Below are positions 8,835 to 17,721 of a stretch of DNA of 64,000 bases, piece by piece (position 1 is the first letter of the stretch; every line of letters begins with the position of its first letter). The stretch covers positions 744,001 to 808,000 of the forward strand of contig OZ246421.1 in the NCBI GenBank assembly GCA_965231165.1, read 5' to 3'. A model generated the notes under the pieces. The model made no database searches. It saw nothing but the letters and a program-made list of their open reading frames with translations, and had not been told where the DNA came from. Made by a program: the position numbers and the translations under genes. The stretch is from Micavibrio_C sp965231165. Its GTDB lineage: Bacteria > Pseudomonadota > Alphaproteobacteria > Micavibrionales > Micavibrionaceae.

Positions 8835-9635
8835 ATGTATATAGATTCTCATTGCCATCTCAACCATGATCGTCTGCTGCATCTCGGCGGTCCGGGGCAG
8901 GTTGTGCAGAATGCACGGGCTGCAGGTGTTAAAGGCATGCTGTCTATCTGCTGTCGCATCTCTGATGAATTCCCGCAGATTGTTGAAATGGTCGAGCCTC
9001 TGGATAATGTCTGGTGCACGATTGCAACACATCCGCATGAGGCCAGTGATCCTTTGGAAAAGGCTGTTTCTTATGATGAATTGGTCATGCTAGCGAAATC
9101 CAGCCCCAAGATTGTCGGGATTGGCGAAAGCGGGCTTGATTACTATTACAAACTTGCCGAAGTTCCAGACCAGCAGGATAGTTTTCGCAAGCATATCCGT
9201 GCCTGTATTGAAACCGATTTACCGCTGATCGTGCATGCCCGCGATGCGGACGACGATATTATACGTATAATCCGCGAGGAGGGGGCTGGCACTAATCTCA
9301 AAGGGGTAATGCATTGTTTTTCCTCCAGCCGTAAAATGGGGGAAGAGGCGCTTGATTGCGGTTTCTACATTTCATTCTCCGGTATTGTGACGTTCAAGAA
9401 ATCAGTTGAGTTGCAGGATTTCGCCAAGGCCGTTCCGGCTGATCGCATTCTGATTGAAACGGACGCGCCATATCTCGCGCCCGAACCGTTCCGGGGAAAG
9501 ATTAATGAGCCCGCCCTCGTCGTTCATACGGCTGAAATGATTGCCAAGTTGCGCGGTGTTAACCTTGATGAATTTTCTGATCAGACCAGCCGTAATTTCT
9601 TTACTTTGTTTAACAAGGCACAGCTTTCACCATGA
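8835..9635 (+). CDS. TatD-family metal-dependent hydrolase (DNase)
   Basis: A 266-aa TIM-barrel amidohydrolase. Metal-binding motifs are the N-terminal DSHCHL, IGESGLDYYY (glutamate ligand), LIVHARDADDD, MHCFS and the terminal ETDAPYLAP with the catalytic aspartate. TatD enzymes act as 3'-5' exonucleases or deoxyribonucleases in DNA repair and cleanup. The start lies four bases after the EamA-like gene, and the stop overlaps the next gene by four bases (ATGA). Confidence 0.93.
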   Translation: MYIDSHCHLNHDRLLHLGGPGQVVQNARAAGVKGMLSICCRISDEFPQIVEMVEPLDNVWCTIATHPHEASDPLEKAVSYDELVMLAKSSPKIVGIGESGLDYYYKLAEVPDQQDSFRKHIRACIETDLPLIVHARDADDDIIRIIREEGAGTNLKGVMHCFSSSRKMGEEALDCGFYISFSGIVTFKKSVELQDFAKAVPADRILIETDAPYLAPEPFRGKINEPALVVHTAEMIAKLRGVNLDEFSDQTSRNFFTLFNKAQLSP

Positions 9636-10429
9636 ATATTAAAGTGACAGTTCTGGGATGCGGTAATTCGGCGGGCGTTCCGTCGATTGGTAATTTCTGG
9701 GGCCAGTGCGATCCCCATGAACCGAAGAACCGCCGTACACGGCCATGCATTGCGATTGAGTCTGCTGAAACCACAATTGTTGTCGATACAGGCCCGGATT
9801 TTAAAGCGCAGATTAACAACACAAATATCAGCCGCATAGATGCCGTACTATATACGCATGCACATAGCGACCATGTACATGGCATTGACGATCTGCGAGT
9901 GATGCGTTTGCGGAACAAAAAGTTAATTCCGATCTACAGCAACCATGACACGATTGCTGAGTTACTGACGCGGTTTGCCTATATGTTTTCAGAGATTGAT
10001 CCCGAAGGATTATACCCGCAGGTTCTGGCGCCGCATGTGATCGATCAGGCGCATTATAACCAGCCAATGACGGTTGGCGACATTAACGTGATACCGTTCG
10101 AACAGAGCCATGGATCGGCCGGTAAATCTTTGGGTTTCAGGATTGGCAATCTGGCATATTCGACAGATATGCACGACCTTGATCAGCAGGCTTTGGAAGT
10201 ATTAACCGGCATTGAAACCTGGATCGTCGATGCAGCGGCTTACAAGATGCCACATAACTTTGTTCATGCGACGCTTAAGAACGTCATGGCGTTGAATGAG
10301 ATTGTTCAAGCACCACAGGTTTACCTGACGCACATGCCGGGCTTTATGGACTACAAAACCCTGATTGATGAATTGCCGCCTGGATATGCGCCGGCTTATG
10401 ACGGGCTGGTGCTGGATGTTGAGAGCTGA
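9632..10429 (+). CDS. MBL-fold metallohydrolase, PhnP-like
   Basis: A 265-aa metallo-beta-lactamase-fold protein with the metal-binding HxHxDH motif (HAHSDH, residues 76-81), an EQSHG region, the STDMHDL strand and a late THMPG. It resembles PhnP-type phosphodiesterases and RNase Z relatives. In alphaproteobacteria this gene commonly follows tatD; its natural substrate is unsettled. It is the last gene of the rightward run before the accessory block. Confidence 0.9.
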   Translation: MNIKVTVLGCGNSAGVPSIGNFWGQCDPHEPKNRRTRPCIAIESAETTIVVDTGPDFKAQINNTNISRIDAVLYTHAHSDHVHGIDDLRVMRLRNKKLIPIYSNHDTIAELLTRFAYMFSEIDPEGLYPQVLAPHVIDQAHYNQPMTVGDINVIPFEQSHGSAGKSLGFRIGNLAYSTDMHDLDQQALEVLTGIETWIVDAAAYKMPHNFVHATLKNVMALNEIVQAPQVYLTHMPGFMDYKTLIDELPPGYAPAYDGLVLDVES

Positions 10430-10450
10430 AGCGCTGCAAGGCCTTGGGTT

Positions 10451-10489
10451 TATTGGGCTTAATGGTATCAGCGCCCCCTAACCCAATAT
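10451..10489. terminator. Hairpin between convergent genes
   Basis: TATTGGG at 10451-10457 pairs with CCCAATA at 10482-10488, with a shorter TTA/TAA stem inside and a T-run on the plus side. It lies between the convergent MBL gene and the HExxH protein gene and may stop transcription from either side. The large loop makes this uncertain. Confidence 0.35.
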
Positions 10490-10545
10490 TTCCCATAATA
10501 TACATTATCACATCAGGATTTATCAAGCAGGTCTCAGTAAACGGC

Positions 10546-12543
10546 TTATCCCCCCAGTCTTGGCGGCAGGTTTTGTTTCACAGAGATGTTGTTGGCGGCG
10601 ATATTATCGGCTTGCGGGTTATTGATGAGCGCCATGCGTTTTTCTTCCATCTCTACGAAGGTCGCAGATGCTGCTGATATTTTTTCTATGGATTCCCTGA
10701 CATCCGGATTTTCGGCGTTCTTCGCGCGTTCTTCCAAGCTCTTGATAAATTCACCACGTTGCTGCGGATCGCGCAGGATTTCAGCAGCATCGGCTTTACG
10801 GCCTTTAAAATCTATTTTCTGATCAAGGCCTGCGTTTTCAAGAAGATTCTTTTGTTCCTCAGCAATCTGTTCGCTGGTACCCGGTGCGTTGGCCCTGAAT
10901 CTGCGCGTCAGATTGTCCGTGGTCTGTTCGACAACATCTGTAATCACAGGCGCTTCTTCAAGAAGCTTGTCCATGCCGACTCCTAAGCCTACGGCACCGG
11001 CAATGCCACCCACAGTAGCGCCTATGGCTGTTCCAACTACCGGGAATACGAGGCTGCCAATAGCAATCCCGGCTACGGCGCCACCGATAGCGCCGCCGAT
11101 ACCAGCGGTTTCGGTCATGGCTGAATTGATCGCGCCGCGTTTGTCGCCTGCTTCCAGTTTCAGGGCCACATCACCGTATGGAACAGCCGTCTGGAATGTG
11201 ACCTTGCCTGCTTCTTTCAGGTCGCTACCTATGGTGTAAGCAAGGATACCTGCCCCCGCTCCGAGCGCGGCATCCACTATAAATCCGCCCTTGACGTGGC
11301 GGGCCTTGTCCGCAAATTCTGTGGCGATATTGGCAGTTTTACCAGCTGTAATGTTTGAGTCTGCTGCTGCAGATGTGGGCAGCATTGGGCCAGGATGTCC
11401 CACCATTTCTTCACGCGCCAACCTGTAATCCATGATTACGTTATGGCCCAGACCAAAACGCTCCCGCCCTTGTTTATCGCCGTACATTTCGATCAAATCG
11501 CTATATAAACCAGGCATGGTTTTATTCCAGAATGTTTCTTTTCCTTCGGGATTCATTACGCTCTGAACGCGATTTAAATCTCTTGCCGGGCCACTTGGTG
11601 CAGGCCTTCCGCCACTATCAAATATTGCTCTTGTTTCATTGATGGTTGGTGATTGATTTAAATCCCGCTTAACGCTCTTTGGAATTTCAACACCGGAGTT
11701 TAGGAGCGCCGTCGCTAATTGCTCCTTGTTCTGCGGCATCTGCCCCCAGCGCTGATAACCTTCGGCCATGATCTCGTGCACACGTGCCTGCATTTCCGAG
11801 CCTTCCAGAAAATACATCATCCTTTTTTTCTGACCAGTAGAAAGCGCATTCATCTTATCATGATCCAGAGCGTCAGGAATAAGCGTTTCAAATACTGTCA
11901 TGTCGCTCTTGGGGTTCGTTATATTATTATTGGCAGCGCGGATGGCACTGGCTATTTCATCTCCAAAAATATCATTAGCACGATGAAAGGAATAATCCCC
12001 TTGCATGATATGGGTGGCTTCGTGACCCATTGTGCTTGCTATAGGGCGTCCGGCGGGTAGTCCGGGTATCATCTCAAGCCTCAACATATTCATACCTATG
12101 AAGCGCTCGCCAGAGATTTGTGCCATGCCGCTATACATATCAAAATCTTTTGATTTTTCTCCTAATCTCTGAGCAGGATTCTCAATTCTTTCGTAACCCG
12201 GCATATTTAGAATATTGCCAAAATTTACACGCTGCGGGTTTGCATTCTCTACCAGATCCAGACCCTTTAATGGCCATTCACCATAGGAAGACAGCATGAT
12301 TTCATCGACGGTAGCATGGCCGCGCATGAAAAGCTGATTGGCCATACGTTCACGAGGATCGTTGTGGTGGCGAAAAAAATCCGCAATTCGGGAAACCCCA
12401 TATCCTGCTGCCCCCACCGTTGCCAGAGTAGTGACTGTATCGTATTCTTCCATAGTCAGGGTAGGTGCGCCTTGATTCACCAGATGTTCATTCAGCTTAT
12501 CGAGAATTTTCTGCTTGCTCGTGGGATCAATAAAATCAGACAT
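10546..12543 (-). CDS. Large hypothetical protein with HExxH motif and glycine-zipper region
   Basis: A 665-aa protein of no family I can name. The motif GHEATHIMQGD (HExxH at residues 174-178) is followed 70 residues later by FLEGSEMQARVHE, the arrangement of zincin peptidases where a downstream glutamate (about 250) is the third zinc ligand. A long hydrophilic linker leads to a hydrophobic segment at 419-441 and a glycine-zipper hairpin at about 481-523 (GGAIGGAVAGIAIGSLVF and what follows), which could insert into membranes. The last 120 residues are charged and helical. No signal peptide is visible. The start overlaps the stop of the upstream 96-aa gene by eight bases. It could be a toxin or effector, a phage-type structural protease, or a protease of the cell's own envelope; none is proven. 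Confidence 0.85.
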   Translation of the reverse strand: MSDFIDPTSKQKILDKLNEHLVNQGAPTLTMEEYDTVTTLATVGAAGYGVSRIADFFRHHNDPRERMANQLFMRGHATVDEIMLSSYGEWPLKGLDLVENANPQRVNFGNILNMPGYERIENPAQRLGEKSKDFDMYSGMAQISGERFIGMNMLRLEMIPGLPAGRPIASTMGHEATHIMQGDYSFHRANDIFGDEIASAIRAANNNITNPKSDMTVFETLIPDALDHDKMNALSTGQKKRMMYFLEGSEMQARVHEIMAEGYQRWGQMPQNKEQLATALLNSGVEIPKSVKRDLNQSPTINETRAIFDSGGRPAPSGPARDLNRVQSVMNPEGKETFWNKTMPGLYSDLIEMYGDKQGRERFGLGHNVIMDYRLAREEMVGHPGPMLPTSAAADSNITAGKTANIATEFADKARHVKGGFIVDAALGAGAGILAYTIGSDLKEAGKVTFQTAVPYGDVALKLEAGDKRGAINSAMTETAGIGGAIGGAVAGIAIGSLVFPVVGTAIGATVGGIAGAVGLGVGMDKLLEEAPVITDVVEQTTDNLTRRFRANAPGTSEQIAEEQKNLLENAGLDQKIDFKGRKADAAEILRDPQQRGEFIKSLEERAKNAENPDVRESIEKISAASATFVEMEEKRMALINNPQADNIAANNISVKQNLPPRLGG

Positions 12544-12826
12544 GTGAAGCCCCCATGGAGGCTTTGTGGCCGCGTTCCAGCGCCCCTACTTGCAGAAGGA
12601 CATCAAGCAGTTTTTGTTCTGCGCCCGCTGTGTCTGCTTCAGGGATGGTCAAGCCATAACGCGTGTCCCACAGTTTTTTCTGATAATTCCACCATGCCTG
12701 AAAATCCATCCCGGTTCCGGCGCGGGAATCCTCATAGAGGGACTGCACGACTTCCTGTGCGGAAGCGCCCTGAAACTCCCTGAAAAAGGTGTGATAGATA
12801 TGCTGCTCCTGCGGTTGTTCCGGCAC
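12536..12826 (-). CDS. Small hypothetical protein coupled to the HExxH protein
   Basis: A 96-aa soluble, mildly acidic protein, starting with GTG after a strong GAGGGGGA site. Its middle is rich in aromatics (FQAWWNYQKKLWDTRYG). It overlaps the downstream 665-aa gene by eight bases, which suggests paired translation. Position and size would suit a chaperone, immunity or adaptor protein for that product, but this is inference. I recognise no family. Confidence 0.7.
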   Translation of the reverse strand: MPEQPQEQHIYHTFFREFQGASAQEVVQSLYEDSRAGTGMDFQAWWNYQKKLWDTRYGLTIPEADTAGAEQKLLDVLLQVGALERGHKASMGASHV

Positions 12827-12982
12827 GGAATCCCCCTCTAACGCCCCAAGGATATAGGTATAATATTAATTATTTATTAAGTTATGGAAATATATAAGCA
12901 GCAGTAAAATCTGGCGTATGCCGACACCTTTCCTTTATTCTTGGATTAATAATCGAACTTAAAGGACAGGGGGCATATCATC

Positions 12983-13384
12983 ATGACAACCGCCAAATTC
13001 AACAGTAAGGCCTGCGCCAATATGCGCGAAATTCAGGGCATGGTAACGCAGTGCGATGTGGCCGTTTATGACGACCGCAAGATATACACAGTGCACATTG
13101 AAAATGGATCACAGCATGAAAGCTTCTGGCTGGAACATAACCAGTCAGACCCGCATTTCCAGCCGCCCATGAAAGGCGACTGGGTCAGTGGCACAGTAAA
13201 CAAACTGCTATCCGTGGATGATTGCGAGGCTGTCGGCGGCGCTCATTACAAGCCTGTGCTGAGCTTAAAGAACTCCACCCAAGACAGCGAAGCTGCGGCC
13301 TTTGCATGGTTTCACCAGCAGGAAGTCAACAGGCGCAGGGCTGAGATCAAAAAGAACAATGGCGGCGGCAACAAACCTGAGTAA
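12983..13384 (+). CDS. Hypothetical protein
   Basis: A 133-aa soluble protein with a predicted beta-rich middle (VAVYDDRKIYTVHIENG) and a basic, glycine/asparagine-rich tail. The ATG follows a purine-rich AGGGGG about nine bases upstream. It is transcribed divergently from the HExxH gene pair and runs into mazG, which begins nine bases after its stop. No family recognised. Confidence 0.7.
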   Translation: MTTAKFNSKACANMREIQGMVTQCDVAVYDDRKIYTVHIENGSQHESFWLEHNQSDPHFQPPMKGDWVSGTVNKLLSVDDCEAVGGAHYKPVLSLKNSTQDSEAAAFAWFHQQEVNRRRAEIKKNNGGGNKPE

Positions 13385-13393
13385 ACTGGGTAC

Positions 13394-14191
13394 ATGACAA
13401 AGAAACCGATTGATGAATTGTTAGCCGTCATGGCTCGCCTACGTGACCCGAATGGCGGCTGCCCGTGGGATCTTGTGCAGGATTTCAAGAGCATTGCGCC
13501 CTACACCATCGAGGAAGCGTATGAGGTTGCTGACGCCATCGAGCAGAACGATATGCCCGCGCTGGAAGATGAACTGGGCGATTTGTTGCTGCAGGTGGTT
13601 TATCACGCGCAGATGGCGCAGGAAGCCGGGCATTTCAATTTCGACGATGTAGCCGCGCATGTGACGGCAAAGATGATCCACCGTCATCCGCATGTGTTTG
13701 GCGATGCCAAGGCTGCCGATGCCGCTGATGTGGAAGTCCGCATCTGGGAAGACCAGAAGGCGCAGGAAAAACGTAAGAAAGACCAAGACAGTATTCTGGG
13801 CGATGTGCCCATGGCCCTGCCCGCCGTATTGCGGGCGCAGAAACTACAAAAACGCGCCGCGCGCGTGGGCTTTGAATGGCCGGAAGCTATTCAGGTTCTG
13901 GATAAGCTGGAAGAAGAAATTCAGGAATTGCGCGAAGCGATTGCGAATAAGGACCAAGCGAATATCCACGAGGAAATCGGTGATGCGTTGTTCTGTGTTA
14001 TCAATTATGGCCGTATGATCGGTGTGGATTGTGAAACGGCCCTGCGTGATGTGAATACGAAGTTTGAGCGCCGTTTTCGCGGGATTGAGCGTGAACTGAA
14101 AACGCGCGGCAAGACATTCGAGCAGACGACGCTGGATGAGATGGAATCCATCTGGGTGGCTGAGAAGCTGAAAGAGAAAAAATCAGCGTAA
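13394..14191 (+). CDS. mazG: Nucleoside triphosphate pyrophosphohydrolase MazG
   Basis: A 265-aa protein with two MazG repeats. The first has LRDPNGGCPWD and EEAYEVADAIE followed by ELGDLLLQVVYHAQMA; the second has KLEEEIQELREAI and EIGDALFCVINYGRM. The paired ExxE...ExxD patterns are the metal-binding site. It hydrolyses NTPs to NMP and pyrophosphate, cleaning noncanonical nucleotides. Its end overlaps the convergent oxidoreductase gene by nine bases. It usually follows tatD/MBL genes in related genomes; here an accessory block separates them. Confidence 0.95.
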   Translation: MTKKPIDELLAVMARLRDPNGGCPWDLVQDFKSIAPYTIEEAYEVADAIEQNDMPALEDELGDLLLQVVYHAQMAQEAGHFNFDDVAAHVTAKMIHRHPHVFGDAKAADAADVEVRIWEDQKAQEKRKKDQDSILGDVPMALPAVLRAQKLQKRAARVGFEWPEAIQVLDKLEEEIQELREAIANKDQANIHEEIGDALFCVINYGRMIGVDCETALRDVNTKFERRFRGIERELKTRGKTFEQTTLDEMESIWVAEKLKEKKSA

Positions 14192-15058
14192 CCGCTTTAT
14201 CAGCGCGCTGGTATCAAGTCGCCCATCTCCCTGAGCAGATAACTCTTTGTAATACGAAAGAATGGTTTCTGTGCCCGGTAATTTTGCACCATGGCGCTGT
14301 GCTTCGGCAATCGCGATACCCAAATCCTTGATCATCCAGTCGAGGGCGAAACCAAAATCGAATTTATCTTGCAGCATGGTTGCGCTGCGGTTTTCCATCT
14401 GCCATGACTGGGCAGCGCCTTTGGATATAACGGCCAGCACTTCCTCCATGTTTAGTCCTGCTTTCTGGCCGAAAGCGAGCGCTTCGGACAAGCCCTGCAC
14501 GGTGGCGGCGATGCAAATCTGGTTCAGCATCTTGGCGGTCTGGCCTGTGCCGGAAGTGCCAATCAGGCGCACTTCCTTGCCGTAGGCCTGACGGATGACA
14601 GGGGCCACGGTTTCAAACGCGTCCTTATCGCCGCCGACCATGACGGAGAGGGCGCCCTTCTCGGCCCCGGCTTGGCCGCCGGAAACGGGTGCGTCGAGAA
14701 AACTTACATTTTTCTTCGCAAAAAGATCGGCCATGCGGCGGCTGATGTCGGCTGAAACGGTCGTGTGATCGACGATGATTGTTCCGGGTTTTACGGTTTC
14801 GATGACGCCGTTTGCTCCAGTGAGAACTTGCTCCAGGTCATGGTCATTGCCGACGCAGATGAAAATCAGATCGGCATTACGTACTGCCTCTGCGGGCGTT
14901 GTAGCAGCGCTACCCTTATATTGTTTTGTCCAGTTTTCAGCTTTGGCATGGGTGCGGTTATAGACGGTGACGTTCAGATCTGTTTTGCTGGCAAGGTGTC
15001 CTGCCATCGGGTAACCCATGACGCCAAGACCCAAGAATGAAATGTTCTTTAAGTTCAT
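14183..15058 (-). CDS. NAD(P)-binding 3-hydroxyisobutyrate dehydrogenase-family protein
   Basis: A 291-aa beta-hydroxyacid dehydrogenase. The Rossmann motif GLGVMGYPMAGHL is at residues 8-20, the substrate-binding DAPVSGGQAGAEKG block follows, and the catalytic lysine lies in GQTAKMLNQI. The exact substrate (3-hydroxyisobutyrate, tartronate semialdehyde or other) cannot be told. I chose ATG 15058; the in-frame ATG at 15076 lies inside a palindromic repeat that ends there, so the annotated start may wander upstream. Confidence 0.88.
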   Translation of the reverse strand: MNLKNISFLGLGVMGYPMAGHLASKTDLNVTVYNRTHAKAENWTKQYKGSAATTPAEAVRNADLIFICVGNDHDLEQVLTGANGVIETVKPGTIIVDHTTVSADISRRMADLFAKKNVSFLDAPVSGGQAGAEKGALSVMVGGDKDAFETVAPVIRQAYGKEVRLIGTSGTGQTAKMLNQICIAATVQGLSEALAFGQKAGLNMEEVLAVISKGAAQSWQMENRSATMLQDKFDFGFALDWMIKDLGIAIAEAQRHGAKLPGTETILSYYKELSAQGDGRLDTSALIKRLR

Positions 15059-15070
15059 TATATCTCTCTT

Positions 15071-15146
15071 TGTCATCCTGAGGGCTTAGCCTGAAGTATC
15101 TACTCTTTGACTGAGGATGAGATCCTTCGTTGCGCTCAGGATGACA
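15071..15146. repeat. Palindromic repeat, family A, copy 1
   Basis: A 76-bp element bounded by TGTCATCCTGAG and its inverse CTCAGGATGACA, with inner GAAG..CTTC-like arms. Three more copies occur at 29297, 53812 and 60886. Here it fills the gap between two minus-strand genes: it covers the last codons and the TGA of the IMPase gene on one side and offers an in-frame ATG to the dehydrogenase gene on the other. Confidence 0.9.
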
Positions 15147-15993
15147 GATTTTTAGGTTCCGTTTTAAAGTCCTCAATCAGCTTCTTTAGAAACAGGTCGT
15201 GCAGAGGTTGCCAGTTGCGTTTGTCGGATACGGTCAGGATGCCGCCCATGCGTGTTTGCGGCAGATAGGGTTCACCGCTCCATCTGGTGAGGTATCCCCC
15301 CGCCTCTTCGACCATTAATTGTCCGGCAAGATGATCCCATGGTTTGACGCGGGTGTAGATTCCAAAATCGGCAAGCCCTTGCGCCAGACGCAAATATTCA
15401 TGCCCGGCGCAGGAAAGAGTGCCCATGCTGCGGATGGATTTTTCCTGTTGCTGCATGTGGGGGCGCATGGGTTTAGGGAAGTATTTAAGTCCTACAAAGC
15501 CAATCATTTCCGAAAGAGATTTTTCAGATTGTGACAGGGTTAGTCTTTCTTCATTGATGAAGGCACCCGCGCCGCGTTCGGCGATCATCATGCGGTTCTG
15601 CAACGGGTCGAATATCCAGCTCATCACCGTGCGGCCATTGATGGCCAATGCCAGCATGGTGCAGAATTCTTCCTTACCATGCGCGAAATTGAAGGTGCCA
15701 TCGACGGGATCGGTTACCCAGATAGGGCGTGAAATATCATCCAGCGCTTCCAAGCCGATATCGCCTGCCGAAACACCTTCCTCGCCTAAAACGACGGAGC
15801 CGGGGAGTATGTCGGGAAGAATATCAATCAGCGCCCGTTCCATTTCATGGTCAGCCACGGTGACCAGATCGGTCGGGCTGGTTTTGGTCATGATCTCATG
15901 GGTTTTGAGCTGCCGGAAACGCGGCATGATATAAATGTCTGATTGTTCGCGCAGGATGTCGGCGACCCTGTGGGGATCAACAGGCTTTTCCAT
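15136..15993 (-). CDS. Inositol monophosphatase-family phosphatase (HisN-like possible)
   Basis: A 285-aa protein of the lithium-sensitive phosphatase fold. Metal sites are LGEEG, DPVDGTFNFAHG and WDHLAGQLMVEEAGG. Members dephosphorylate inositol phosphate, histidinol phosphate or related substrates; I cannot choose. A second family member (suhB-like) lies at 42144. ATG 15993 overlaps the end of hflX by 17 bases; the frame is open further upstream inside hflX. Its last residues (NLSS) and stop codon come from the palindromic repeat. Confidence 0.9.
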   Translation of the reverse strand: MEKPVDPHRVADILREQSDIYIMPRFRQLKTHEIMTKTSPTDLVTVADHEMERALIDILPDILPGSVVLGEEGVSAGDIGLEALDDISRPIWVTDPVDGTFNFAHGKEEFCTMLALAINGRTVMSWIFDPLQNRMMIAERGAGAFINEERLTLSQSEKSLSEMIGFVGLKYFPKPMRPHMQQQEKSIRSMGTLSCAGHEYLRLAQGLADFGIYTRVKPWDHLAGQLMVEEAGGYLTRWSGEPYLPQTRMGGILTVSDKRNWQPLHDLFLKKLIEDFKTEPKNLSS

Positions 15994-17314
15994 GCTTTTG
16001 TTCTTCTTTTTCTGAAATGCCAAATCTGTCCTTAAATCTTCCCATATCGGCGGGATCGATTTCAACAGTGATTTCGAGCATGTGGTCGTCTGTATTCTGT
16101 CTTATGACATGGGTGCGTTCATGCAGCCAACTGAGGGCGTCGCCGCGCGCCGTGTCGATGCTGTAAGTAATGGTTTTCCGGTGTTCTGAAACAATGCCTT
16201 GTATGGCTTGCAACAGGTCATTGGCTCCCTCGCCGGTCAGTGCTGAAATGGCAATCTGGTGCGGCTGGAAACTGACTTGATTGATAATTTCTTCACGGTC
16301 ATGTTCGTTCAGACGGTCGATTTTATTCATCACCTCGATAATACGTCTGTCACTGTCATATTCTATACCGAGGTCGGATAGAATATTGATGACATCTTCG
16401 CGCTGCGCCAGCGTATCGGGGCGCGAGGCATCACGGACATGCAGAATAACATCGGCGAGCTGCACCTGTTCCAGCGTGGCGCGGAAGGCCGCGACAAGGT
16501 GCGTGGGCAGATCGGAGATGAATCCCACTGTATCGGAGAGAATGACTTCCTGCTTATTGGCCAGCTTGATACTGCGCATGGTCGGATCGAGCGTCGCAAA
16601 CAGCAAATCCTTGGCGAATACGTCGGAACCGGTCAGACGGTTAAACAGTGTAGACTTCCCGGCGTTGGTATAGCCAACCAGCGCCACCACCGGCATAGGG
16701 ATACGTTCGCGGCCACGACGCTGGATTTCGCGTGTACGGCGCACATGTTCGAGTTCTTTTTTCAGGCGGATGATTTTGTCGGAGATGATCCGACGGTCGA
16801 GTTCGATCTGAGTTTCGCCGGGTCCGCCCATGAATCCTGCTCCACCGCGCTGACGTTCAAGGTGCGTCCAGGCGCGCACAAGGCGGGATTTCTGGTATTC
16901 GAGAGCGGCGACCTCGACCTGCAGCTGGCCTTCCCTTGTCTGGGCGCGCGCGCCGAAAATTTCGAGAATCAGCCCCGTGCGGTCGATGACCTTGGTATTC
17001 CATGCCTCTTCGAGGTTTTTTTGCTGTACGGGGGTGAGGGTGTGGTTGACGAAGATAATCGTCGGCAGTTCGTCTTCGCAGTAATCGGCAATTTCCTTGA
17101 TGACCCCTGCCCCGATCAGTGTGCCGGGATGCGGGCGCGATACCTTGACGGTGCGGGCGTCCATGATTTCAAGATCGATAGCTTTGGTCAGGCCAATGGC
17201 CTCCTCCATCTGTTCGTCGATGGAGGGTTCATAGACGCTATCGTCTTTTTTCAGGGCATGGACTAGCACCGGGTGGACGATGAAAACCGTATCCCGATGC
17301 TTTTGTGTGCTCAT
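15977..17314 (-). CDS. hflX: Ribosome-associated GTPase HflX
   Basis: A 445-aa GTPase. The N-terminal domain contains HPGTLIGAGVIKEI, then a helical linker with RQRGGAGFMGGPGETQ (the family signature), then the G domain: GYTNAGKST (G1), DPTMRS, DTVGFI (G3) and NKID (G4). HflX splits stalled ribosomes and follows hfq in many bacteria, as here (17 bases apart). The C-terminus overlaps the IMPase gene. Confidence 0.96.
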   Translation of the reverse strand: MSTQKHRDTVFIVHPVLVHALKKDDSVYEPSIDEQMEEAIGLTKAIDLEIMDARTVKVSRPHPGTLIGAGVIKEIADYCEDELPTIIFVNHTLTPVQQKNLEEAWNTKVIDRTGLILEIFGARAQTREGQLQVEVAALEYQKSRLVRAWTHLERQRGGAGFMGGPGETQIELDRRIISDKIIRLKKELEHVRRTREIQRRGRERIPMPVVALVGYTNAGKSTLFNRLTGSDVFAKDLLFATLDPTMRSIKLANKQEVILSDTVGFISDLPTHLVAAFRATLEQVQLADVILHVRDASRPDTLAQREDVINILSDLGIEYDSDRRIIEVMNKIDRLNEHDREEIINQVSFQPHQIAISALTGEGANDLLQAIQGIVSEHRKTITYSIDTARGDALSWLHERTHVIRQNTDDHMLEITVEIDPADMGRFKDRFGISEKEEQKHGKAC

Positions 17315-17331
17315 ATCTGGAGGAAAAGCGA

Positions 17332-17583
17332 TTACTCGCCGCCTTCTTTTACTTCTTCGTTGTCGTAGAGTGACAGCGGGCCGCCCGGCATAATGGTAGA
17401 AATCGCATGCTTATAAACCAGCTGGACATGTGCGTCGCGGCGCAGAAGCATGGAGAAATTGTCGAACCAGGTGACAACACCCTGAAGTTTTACGCCGTTC
17501 ACAAGGAACACAGTAACGCTCATCTTTTCCTTACGGATCTTGTTCAGGAAGACGTCTTGCACGTTCTGATTCTTTTCGGTCAT
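17332..17583 (-). CDS. hfq: RNA chaperone Hfq
   Basis: An 83-aa Sm-like protein with Sm1 (VTVFLVNGVKLQGVVTWFDNF) split by the family pattern NGVKLQG, and the Sm2 motif YKHAIS, the strict KH signature of Hfq. The hexamer pairs small RNAs with mRNAs. It precedes hflX, the standard order. The 138-bp gap upstream, after the HAD gene, probably holds its own promoter, although it belongs to the ntrYX-trkA gene run. Confidence 0.97.
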   Translation of the reverse strand: MTEKNQNVQDVFLNKIRKEKMSVTVFLVNGVKLQGVVTWFDNFSMLLRRDAHVQLVYKHAISTIMPGGPLSLYDNEEVKEGGE

Positions 17584-17721
17584 TTTGGTTTATCTCTTCT
17601 TATTATTATGGTTTGGCTTAACCCGAAGGAGTTAATACGGGTGTCTTTTTAAATAGTGTATCTGCTGCTGCACCGCAAGACATATTTGGCGCCGACTATC
17701 GCATTGAAAACAAATATTTAT

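Noticed and set aside
16439..17266. Antisense frame of 275 codons opposite hflX
   Set aside because: hflX is clearly the real gene; the antisense protein has no family resemblance.
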